DNA of 5,202 nt, taken from Bacteroidota bacterium (GTDB lineage: Bacteria; Bacteroidota; Bacteroidia; Bacteroidales; Lentimicrobiaceae). The notes under the pieces are model-generated. The model worked only from the letters and a program-made list of their open reading frames with translations, made no database searches and had not been told where the DNA came from. The DNA lies in assembly GCA_023428585.1 (NCBI GenBank), contig JAEYXG010000197.1, positions 1 through 5,202 on the forward strand. The letters are read 5' to 3'. Of the stretch, positions 1-5,202 are shown piece by piece (within the stretch, counting starts at the first letter, position 1; each line of letters starts with the position of its first letter). The translations under genes were made by a program, and so were the position numbers.

Positions 1-586
1 CATCTGGCCCATGATGCTGGTGTTGCTTTCGGTTCCCATACTCAAGCAGAAAATTAGGTTGATAAGTGTTATAGCATTATTGATAAGCTTTGCAGGAGCA
101 ATCATCATTGCTACCCAGGGCAAGCCATTCAGTCTCGATTTAACGGAACCGGTTGGGGTGATCCTTGCATTAAGCAGCGCATTGTTCTGGGCGCTGTTCT
201 GGTTGTTAAATATAAGGGATAAACGCGAGGAAACACTCAAGTTATTCATGAATTTCCTCTTTGGCTTCCTTTATACCCTCATCTATTGTGCTCTAACAGG
301 AAATCTGGAAATACCTGAGCTGAATGGAGCACTTGGGTCAGTCTACATTGGATTATTTGAAATGGGAATTACCTTCGTGCTTTGGCTTAAGGCATTGAAA
401 TATGCAGTCAATACTGCTAAAGTCAGCAATCTGGTGTACCTCTCCCCTTTCATTTCGCTCATGTTCATTTCAGTAATAATTGGTGAAAAAATACTACCAT
501 CAACACTTGCAGGACTGGTTCTGATCATCTCAGGAATCATAATGCAACAGTTTTTTGCCTCACAAAATACCAAAACCGTCAGTTAG
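1..586 (+). CDS. EamA/DMT-family transporter, 5' part missing
   Basis: This is the C-terminal two thirds of an inner-membrane protein of the drug/metabolite transporter (EamA) family, which moves small metabolites or drugs; the substrate cannot be read from sequence. The frame is open from base 2, so the Met at base 11 is probably internal. About 194 residues are visible against a usual 290-310, so roughly 100 N-terminal residues lie upstream. Counting from the Met at base 11, hydrophobic segments fall near residues 17-36 (last helix of the first EamA repeat), 48-67, 78-97, 107-126, 139-157 and 163-182. The last five make up the second EamA repeat. The run LSPFISLMFISVIIGEKI followed by a G-rich final helix is the typical end of this domain. 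The C-terminus is a short polar tail. It converges with the receiver gene, 20 bases stop to stop, and no clear terminator lies between them. Family call firm; function unassigned. Confidence 0.9.
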   Translation, partial: IWPMMLVLLSVPILKQKIRLISVIALLISFAGAIIIATQGKPFSLDLTEPVGVILALSSALFWALFWLLNIRDKREETLKLFMNFLFGFLYTLIYCALTGNLEIPELNGALGSVYIGLFEMGITFVLWLKALKYAVNTAKVSNLVYLSPFISLMFISVIIGEKILPSTLAGLVLIISGIIMQQFFASQNTKTVS

Positions 587-606
587 CTTTCAATGGCTAT
601 GAATCT

Positions 607-1014
607 CTAGAGATATTTGCTGACCGTTTCGAGTAACACCTGTGGTCTAATGGGCTTAGGCAGATAATCATTACAACCCGCAGCTATGCTTTTCTCCTTC
701 TCACCTATCATGGCATAGGCTGTTTGAGCAATTATAGGAAGTGCAGGGTACTTGTTTCTGATAAATTGAGTTACGTGGTATCCATCTACCCCTGAAAGCT
801 GTACATCCATCAGCACCAGATCAAAATGCACTCCGTCTGAAATGAGCCCTATAGCCTCCTCCCCACTCTTCACCCATGTTAGATCAGCCCCTGATCTCTT
901 TAGAGTGGCTGCAAGAAACAAATAATTGGAATCATTGTCTTCAACAATCAATATTGATTTTCCTAACCACACATCAACACTCTCAGTAATACTAGTGATA
1001 ATTCTACCGGCCAT
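607..1014 (-). CDS. Single-domain response regulator (receiver domain only)
   Basis: A 135-residue cytoplasmic CheY-like receiver that should accept a phosphoryl group from a histidine kinase or phosphotransfer protein. Visible parts: hydrophobic strand ILIVEDN with acidic Mg2+ ligands E25 and D26, phospho-acceptor D70 in LVLMD, the VDGY turn after it, switch residue T98 with Y100 (QTAYA), and invariant K120-P121 (YLPKPI). All key residues are present, so it should be phosphorylatable. The receiver fills the protein from about residue 18 to the end; there is no DNA-binding or enzymatic output domain. The first 18 residues, ending in W-L-G-K, resemble the linker before the receiver of Bacteroidota hybrid histidine kinases. 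An in-frame stop lies six codons upstream of the ATG (complement of 1030-1032), so it is not the tail of a fused kinase in this sequence. No Shine-Dalgarno is seen. No partner kinase is in the window. It may act by protein-protein contact or in a phosphorelay. Confidence 0.93.
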   Translation of the reverse strand: MAGRIITSITESVDVWLGKSILIVEDNDSNYLFLAATLKRSGADLTWVKSGEEAIGLISDGVHFDLVLMDVQLSGVDGYHVTQFIRNKYPALPIIAQTAYAMIGEKEKSIAAGCNDYLPKPIRPQVLLETVSKYL

Positions 1015-1059
1015 ACGAGGAAATATTAGTTAAACTACCGAACCTGTTCACAACGGTGG

Positions 1060-1067
1060 CAAAAATA
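1060..1067 (-). promoter_or_regulatory. Candidate -7 promoter element for the receiver gene
   Basis: Read on the minus strand this is TATTTTTG, an exact match to the Bacteroidota -7 consensus TAnnTTTG, followed by CC. Transcription would begin near 1056-1057 and leave a leader of roughly 42 bases before the ATG at 1014. No convincing TTTG -33 box stands at the expected distance (around 1088-1091). The match is short and the region AT-rich, so this is a candidate only. Confidence 0.4.
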
Positions 1068-1096
1068 GTAAAATACCAACTGTTTTGAGGTAGTCA

Positions 1097-1129
1097 GTGT
1101 TATAATGTTGTCGCACAATATTGTTATAC
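1097..1129. repeat. Imperfect inverted repeat / hairpin in the divergent intergenic region
   Basis: Arms 1097-1111 and 1115-1129 surround a three-base CGC loop. Reading base by base, 14 of 15 positions can pair in plus-strand RNA: 11 Watson-Crick, 3 G-U (1099/1127, 1103/1123, 1107/1119), with one T-T mismatch at 1101/1125. The wobbles would be A-C mismatches in minus-strand RNA, so an RNA role would favour the plus strand. A 7-base direct repeat TGTTATA (1098-1104 and 1122-1128) lies within it. No T-tract follows, so it does not look like an intrinsic terminator. It sits upstream of both candidate promoters, where an operator could sit. Chance is not excluded in AT-rich DNA. Confidence 0.35.
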
Positions 1130-1186
1130 ATATCCTAGGTCATTTACTGGCAGATAAAGGGGAGTCTTCCATTGGATATTAAATCT

Positions 1187-1194
1187 TAATTTTG
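1187..1194 (+). promoter_or_regulatory. Candidate -7 promoter element for mtaB
   Basis: TAATTTTG matches the Bacteroidota -7 consensus TAnnTTTG exactly and continues as CACC, a common extension of this element. It ends only four bases before the mtaB ATG at 1199, so transcription would start at about 1197-1201 and the mRNA would have almost no leader. The -33 position (near 1164-1167) reads GTCT and does not match TTTG, so the promoter is either weak or regulated, or the match is fortuitous. Confidence 0.45.
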
Positions 1195-1198
1195 CACC

Positions 1199-2551
1199 AT
1201 GGAAAAAAGAAAGATAGCATTTCACACTTTCGGATGTAAGTTAAATTTTGCAGAGACATCAGCAATTGCAAGGAAGTTCACTGAAGATTTGTATACTGCC
1301 GTAGATTTCAAGGAAAAAGCCGATATATACGTCATACACTCATGTACCGTGACAGCTCAGGCCGAGCGTAAGTGCAAGGCTGCCATACGTCAGGCTGTCA
1401 GGCGAAACCCTGAAGCCTCGGTGGCTGTTATCGGTTGTTACTCACAGCTGAAGCCTGATGAGCTGATGAAAATTCCGGGGGTGAATGTTGTTCTGGGAAA
1501 TCACGAGAAGTATCGCTTATTTGATGTTTTAGCCCAACAAAATGGTAATGGCAATCAGAACCTCGACTTGCATTATCATGGGCACCTCTCACCTACCGAT
1601 GGATTTGCAGATTATGTGACAGATCAGGAAATCAAGACCTCACGGGCTTTTGAACCAGGGTATTCAATAAACGACAGAACCCGATCTTTTTTCAAAGTAC
1701 AGGATGGCTGTGATTATTTCTGTTCCTATTGCGCCATTCCCTTTGCCAGGGGCCGGAGCAGAAGTGCTACCATAAAGGAGACCATTGATATTGCTCACAA
1801 ACTTGCCTCTTCAGACATCAGGGAGATTGTACTTACCGGAGTCAATATTGGTGATTTTGGAAGCCAGCATAACGAATCCTTCTTTGGGCTCGTCAAAGAA
1901 CTAAACCAACTCACCGGAATTGACAGGATAAGGATATCATCCATTGAACCAGAATTATTGGAAGACAGCATAATTGATCTGGTTGGATCATCACAGAAAC
2001 TAATGCCTCATTTCCACATACCCCTGCAGTCGGGTACTGATCGGATTCTTGCGCTTATGCGGCGAAAGTATAAACGGGAAGTGTTTGCTTCAAGGGTAAA
2101 CAAAATCAAAGAGTTGATGCCACAGGCCTGCATAGCGGCTGATGTAATAACAGGATTCCCGGGAGAAACTGAAGAAGATTTCAATGATACCGTCAGCTTC
2201 ATTGACTCGCTTGAAATCTCCTACCTTCATGTTTTCACCTATTCGTCAAGGCCCGGTACAAAATCAGCTGAAATGGAAAGTCCGGTCAGTGAGTCTGAAA
2301 AAACACGCAGAAGTAGGATTTTACATAGCTTGTCAGAGGATAAAAAACTAAGGTTCTACAGCCAAAATAAAGATTCATTGCAAGAAGTACTCTGGGAATC
2401 AGATACCCAGGATGGAATGATGTTCGGCTTTACCGGAAACTATATTCGTTGCAAGACACCTTATGACCTATTGAAAGTAAATACCATTGAAAAGGTTAAA
2501 TTAATAAGTATTGATAGCGATGGTGTTTTCACCGTTGAGGTATTAAATTAA
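1199..2551 (+). CDS. mtaB: tRNA (N6-L-threonylcarbamoyladenosine(37)-C2)-methylthiotransferase MtaB
   Basis: A 450-residue cytoplasmic radical-SAM enzyme predicted to convert t6A37 to ms2t6A in tRNAs reading ANN codons, classically tRNA-Lys(UUU), which stabilises codon-anticodon pairing. The N-terminal UPF0004 domain (about 4-115) has the three auxiliary-cluster cysteines C13 (FGCKLN), C49 (HSCTVT) and C80 (VIGCYS). The radical-SAM core (about 160-380) has CxxxCxxC at C171, C175 and C178 (DGCDYFCSYC). Further family motifs are LTGVNIGDFG, RISSIEP, HIPLQSG and DVITGFPGETEEDF. A C-terminal TRAM-like RNA-binding segment fills about 385-448. FGCKLN in place of the MiaB-type GCQMN signature, and t6A-clade features elsewhere, favour MtaB over MiaB or RimO. 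Length is normal. The ATG at 1199 places the first cysteine motif at the usual distance; no Shine-Dalgarno is visible and a -7 element ends four bases upstream. It heads a run of four same-strand genes. Confidence 0.96.
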   Translation: MEKRKIAFHTFGCKLNFAETSAIARKFTEDLYTAVDFKEKADIYVIHSCTVTAQAERKCKAAIRQAVRRNPEASVAVIGCYSQLKPDELMKIPGVNVVLGNHEKYRLFDVLAQQNGNGNQNLDLHYHGHLSPTDGFADYVTDQEIKTSRAFEPGYSINDRTRSFFKVQDGCDYFCSYCAIPFARGRSRSATIKETIDIAHKLASSDIREIVLTGVNIGDFGSQHNESFFGLVKELNQLTGIDRIRISSIEPELLEDSIIDLVGSSQKLMPHFHIPLQSGTDRILALMRRKYKREVFASRVNKIKELMPQACIAADVITGFPGETEEDFNDTVSFIDSLEISYLHVFTYSSRPGTKSAEMESPVSESEKTRRSRILHSLSEDKKLRFYSQNKDSLQEVLWESDTQDGMMFGFTGNYIRCKTPYDLLKVNTIEKVKLISIDSDGVFTVEVLN

Positions 2552-2634
2552 GCAGCTGATATTTAAGACAATTAACCTGTTTTTGATTAGAATTTAATCA
2601 TTTGAAAACCAAGCTACACTTTAAAACCAATATT

Positions 2635-3093
2635 ATGATAAAGACCATTTTGCTTGCATTCCTGCTATTATTTAGCATCACAGGATTCCCCCAGGATGTA
2701 AAACCAGCTTATGACTCCACATTGGCCAAATCACTTGGAGCAGATGATTATGGTATGAAATCATATATTTTGGCCATATTAAAGACAGGAACCTATCAAA
2801 CGACTGACAAGGCAATAATTGACAGTCTCTTCAGAGGGCATATGGATAATATCAACCGATTGGCTGAAGCCGGACAGCTCATTGTTGCCGGGCCTTTAGG
2901 GAAAAATGACAAACAATACAGGGGCATATTCATACTCAATACAACCTCCCTGGAAGAAGCAGCAAGATGGCTCGACAACGATACTGCAATCAATTCAAAG
3001 TTATTGGAAGTTGAGTACTTCCCTTGGTATGGATCAGCTGCTTTGCCTGCTTATCTGCCGGTGCACCGTACAATTGAGAAACAGCAGCATTAA
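2635..3093 (+). CDS. Exported YCII-related domain protein
   Basis: A 152-residue protein with a Sec-type signal peptide (K3, then a hydrophobic stretch about 5-17 and GFPQ-D, likely cut near residue 20), followed by one YCII-related domain of ferredoxin-like fold (about 40-138). The frame also opens at a TTG at 2602, giving 163 residues; I prefer the ATG at 2635 because the signal peptide then begins at its natural N-terminus. Family features: H69 in GHMDNI (the conserved histidine), the AGPLG turn, the RGIFIL strand, D116 in LDNDTAI (family usually D-P; here the proline is threonine) and the closing PWYGSAALP. No lipobox cysteine, so probably soluble in the periplasm. YciI of Haemophilus has a proposed His/Asp active centre and TftG, a relative, is a dehydrochlorinase, but no activity can be assigned here. 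It lies 83 bases after mtaB and 73 before the phosphatase gene. Confidence 0.86.
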   Translation: MIKTILLAFLLLFSITGFPQDVKPAYDSTLAKSLGADDYGMKSYILAILKTGTYQTTDKAIIDSLFRGHMDNINRLAEAGQLIVAGPLGKNDKQYRGIFILNTTSLEEAARWLDNDTAINSKLLEVEYFPWYGSAALPAYLPVHRTIEKQQH

Positions 3094-3166
3094 TATCCGT
3101 TTTGTTCAAAATATTGAAAAGTAGAATATTCTAACCTTAAAAATCACAAGAAATCTATAGATCTTC

Positions 3167-3982
3167 ATGAAAATTTCAGAAGTTGATTATAAATCAATAT
3201 GTTTAAAGATGTGTGATCTTGGTAAAATGGTTGGTGCATACATCAAGATTCAAGGTGCTTTACTCAAATCTGAACAGATTGAGGAAAAGGGTGACCATGA
3301 TTATGTGACCTACGTAGACAAAACAGCCGAGAAGATGTTGGTGGAAGGACTAAGAGAGATAATGCCAGAAGCAGGCTTTATTACTGAGGAAAAGACCGAC
3401 TCAACAAAAGGTGAAACATTCAACTGGATAATAGATCCCCTTGACGGAACAACAAACTTCATTCACCAAGTACCGGTTTTTTGTGTAAGCATTGCATTAA
3501 AGGAACAAGATGAGATTGTTGCCGGGGTAATTTACGAGATAAATCTGGATGAATGTTTCTATGCATGGAAAGGCGGCAAATCAATGCTGAATGGCAAGAT
3601 CATTGAAGTATCAAGCCGTACCGACTTCAACACTTCACTCATTGCTACCGGATTTCCCTATTATGATTATGGCAAATTAGATGCCTACCTGAATGTTTTC
3701 AGTGAAATGATGAAGGAAACAGCAGGTTTGCGCCGTCTTGGTTCTGCGGCCGCTGATATGGCCTATACTGCTGCCGGAAGGTTTGAAGGATTCTATGAAT
3801 ACGGACTTCACCCCTGGGATGTAGCCGCCGGGATTATTATTGTAAAACAGGCCGGAGGCATTGTTACTGACTTTAAAGGTGGTAGCGATGCGCTTTTCGG
3901 TAAGGAACTTATTTGTGGAAACCCCCGGATACACAATAATATGCTGTCGATCATTTCACGATTTTTCAGTACATTCGCATAA
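3167..3982 (+). CDS. Inositol-monophosphatase-family phosphatase (SuhB-like)
   Basis: A 271-residue, probably cytoplasmic, Mg2+-dependent and Li+-sensitive-type sugar phosphatase. Metal-site residues are all visible: E74 in FITEEK, motif 1 D90-P-L-D93-G-T-T-N-F, and motif 2 H-P-W-D218-V-A-A-G. An upstream D-Y-V-T-x-V-D segment (45-51) matches the family's conserved first-helix region. Length is the usual 260-275 and nothing seems missing. The likely reaction is hydrolysis of inositol 1-phosphate or a related sugar phosphate. The same fold includes fructose-1,6-bisphosphatases and the 3'-phosphoadenosine 5'-phosphate phosphatase CysQ, and residues alone do not decide the substrate; the overall pattern is closest to SuhB-type enzymes. 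The ATG at 3167 gives the expected N-terminal helix; no Shine-Dalgarno is visible. The next gene starts only 11 bases after its TAA, so the two are probably co-transcribed. Confidence 0.94.
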   Translation: MKISEVDYKSICLKMCDLGKMVGAYIKIQGALLKSEQIEEKGDHDYVTYVDKTAEKMLVEGLREIMPEAGFITEEKTDSTKGETFNWIIDPLDGTTNFIHQVPVFCVSIALKEQDEIVAGVIYEINLDECFYAWKGGKSMLNGKIIEVSSRTDFNTSLIATGFPYYDYGKLDAYLNVFSEMMKETAGLRRLGSAAADMAYTAAGRFEGFYEYGLHPWDVAAGIIIVKQAGGIVTDFKGGSDALFGKELICGNPRIHNNMLSIISRFFSTFA

Positions 3983-3993
3983 AAAAAGTCCCA

Positions 3994-5202
3994 ATGTATC
4001 TTCGTTTCCTTTGCATCACATTCATCACCCTACTTCAATTCCTTTCATTGGGTGCCCAGAATACAGGTGATACCATGACGCCTGCTACCATTCCTGCAAT
4101 TACACAAGCTCAAAACCCACTGCTGATTTACCAATTTGATATTAAGGAAGAAATTGCCCCACCTATATGGCGTTTTACAAGGAAAGCACTCAATGAAGCA
4201 TTGGAGATGAATGCCGATGTTGTCCTTATACACATGAATACCTATGGTGGTATGTTGGAATCAGCCGATTCCATAAGGACCGCCATACTTCAATTTCCAA
4301 AGCCGGTGTGGGTTTTTATTGATAATAATGCCGCTTCTGCAGGAGCCCTCATTTCCATTGCATGTGATAGTATATATATGAGGAAGGGTGCCAATATAGG
4401 GGCCGCCACTGTAGTTGACCAGGCCGGGCAGGTTGTCCCCGACAAGTATCAATCGTATATGCGCAGCATGATGCGCTCTACTGCCGAAGCAACCGGCAGG
4501 GATGTTGATATCGCGCAGGCAATGGTGGATCCGAAAATAGTTGTGCCAGGCATTTCCGATAGTGTACAGGTTATTACATTCACATCGACGGAAGCCATCA
4601 AATATGGTTTTTGTGAAGGCGAAGCTGAAAGTATTCAGGAAATTCTAAAACTCAATAAAACTGTCGATTATAAAATAGTCAAGCAACAACTTACTGCTGC
4701 TGACAGAATAATAGGTTTCCTTACCAAGCCATATATAAGTGGTTTACTAATAATGCTCATCATTGCAGGACTGTATTTTGAATTACAGAGTCCGGGTATA
4801 GGTTTTGCCTTGTTGGTATCGGTTATAGCAGCAGCCCTCTATTTTGCACCTTTGTATCTTGAAGGACTGGCAGCAAACTGGGAAATACTCATCTTCATCG
4901 TCGGCATACTGCTGATTGGTGTTGAAATCTTTGTCATTCCAGGCTTTGGAGTAGCCGGCATAAGTGGAATTGCGCTGGCGGTAATTGGGCTTACCTTAAG
5001 CCTGATTGGCAATATAGGATTCGAATTCCATGGCTTGAATTTTACCCGAATCCTCGAATCACTCTTCATTGTCATCATTGCAGCTTTTCTCTCAATTGTA
5101 GGCTCGTTTTATGCGACTAGCAGGTTGTTTGGCAGGAAGACTATATTCGGTGACCTGGCACTCTCATCTACTCAAAAGGCAGAGATGGGGTATGTATCAG
5201 CC
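3994..5202 (+). CDS. nfeD: NfeD-family membrane-bound serine protease (ClpP-like), 3' end outside window
   Basis: The frame is open from ATG 3994 to the last base: 403 codons without a stop. Signal peptide at about 1-21 (hydrophobic, ending SLGAQ). A ClpP/SppA-class protease domain spans about 42-225, with an HMNTYGG oxyanion-type loop (80-86), nucleophile S115 in NNAASAGAL, and K151 in VPDKYQSYM as the likely general base. K151 aligns with Lys138 and S115 with Ser97 of the archaeal PH1510 Ser-Lys protease. About five transmembrane segments follow (near 247-263, 269-287, 296-313, 317-340, 353-375). The C-terminal OB-fold NfeD domain expected next is cut off; only the linker SSTQKAEMGY is seen. 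The protease should face the periplasm. Relatives cleave C-terminal hydrophobic regions of stomatin/SPFH partners, often encoded next door, so a floA-like gene downstream would fit. It follows the phosphatase gene by 11 bases; A-rich bases 3981-3987 replace a Shine-Dalgarno. Confidence 0.95.
   Translation, partial: MYLRFLCITFITLLQFLSLGAQNTGDTMTPATIPAITQAQNPLLIYQFDIKEEIAPPIWRFTRKALNEALEMNADVVLIHMNTYGGMLESADSIRTAILQFPKPVWVFIDNNAASAGALISIACDSIYMRKGANIGAATVVDQAGQVVPDKYQSYMRSMMRSTAEATGRDVDIAQAMVDPKIVVPGISDSVQVITFTSTEAIKYGFCEGEAESIQEILKLNKTVDYKIVKQQLTAADRIIGFLTKPYISGLLIMLIIAGLYFELQSPGIGFALLVSVIAAALYFAPLYLEGLAANWEILIFIVGILLIGVEIFVIPGFGVAGISGIALAVIGLTLSLIGNIGFEFHGLNFTRILESLFIVIIAAFLSIVGSFYATSRLFGRKTIFGDLALSSTQKAEMGYVSA

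Noticed and set aside
603..614. Perfect 12-bp palindrome ATCTCTAGAGAT overlapping the stop codon of the receiver gene, between the convergent genes.
   Set aside because: It has no loop to form a terminator hairpin and no T-tract. One or two perfect 12-bp palindromes are expected by chance in 5 kb.
1034..1092. Short inverted repeats in the receiver gene's upstream region (ACCG/CGGT at 1037-1057 and TACC/GGTA at 1074-1092).
   Set aside because: Four-base arms with long loops arise freely by chance.
2602..2634. Upstream TTG start that would lengthen the YCII protein by 11 residues.
   Set aside because: It would put a charged extension before the signal peptide, and TTG is a rare start. The ATG at 2635 gives a normal signal peptide.
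3100..3111. TTTTG-TT-CAAAA inverted repeat just after the YCII stop, considered as a terminator.
   Set aside because: The two-base loop is too tight, the stem has only one G-C pair and no T-tract follows.
3122..3133. Perfect 12-bp palindrome TAGAATATTCTA between the YCII and phosphatase genes, with a 10-bp palindrome at 3153-3162.
   Set aside because: AT-rich and within chance expectation. No promoter match beside it gives it an operator context.
3112..3139. Possible promoter for the phosphatase gene (TTG at 3114-3116, TAACCTTA at 3132-3139).
   Set aside because: The -7 candidate misses two of the six fixed positions and the spacing is short, so it does not support a promoter call.
4839..5078. 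Minus-strand open frame of 79 codons, and similar short frames at 4045-4233 and 4261-4452.
   Set aside because: They lie antisense to the continuous nfeD frame, have low-complexity or unrecognisable translations, and are shadows of the real gene.

Overview
The window looks like ordinary chromosomal DNA from a member of the Bacteroidota, probably the Bacteroidales or a near relative. The signs are a MtaB-type tRNA methylthiotransferase and a secreted YCII protein whose sequences resemble Bacteroidota homologues, start codons without recognisable Shine-Dalgarno sequences, and matches to the Bacteroidota -7 promoter element TAnnTTTG in the one divergent intergenic region. This assignment rests on recognition of sequence style, not on a database search.

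Layout. Bases 1-586 (+) hold the 3' two thirds of an EamA/DMT-family membrane transporter whose start lies outside the window. It converges, with only 20 bases between the stops, on a minus-strand gene (607-1014) for a receiver-only response regulator. A 184-base divergent region (1015-1198) carries candidate promoters for both directions and an imperfect 15-bp-arm hairpin. Four plus-strand genes then run to the end of the window: mtaB (1199-2551), an exported YCII-domain protein (2635-3093), an inositol-monophosphatase-family phosphatase (3167-3982) and an NfeD-family membrane serine protease (3994 to beyond 5202). The NfeD gene runs off the window without a stop codon, so a caller that requires a stop would miss it. 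No intergenic stretch reaches 300 bases, and no RNA gene, CRISPR array, insertion sequence or integration site was seen.

How the genes fit together. The four plus-strand genes could be co-transcribed, with gaps of 83, 73 and 11 bases. Only the phosphatase-nfeD pair is spaced tightly enough to suggest an operon strongly. Their predicted jobs differ: tRNA modification at position 37, an unassigned periplasmic enzyme, sugar or inositol phosphate hydrolysis, and membrane proteolysis. This reads as a housekeeping cluster rather than a dedicated pathway. I see no evidence of a new defence, mobile or biosynthetic system. The points worth a second look are the exported YCII protein, the apparently leaderless mtaB start, the hairpin in the divergent region, and the single-domain receiver with a hybrid-kinase-like leader.
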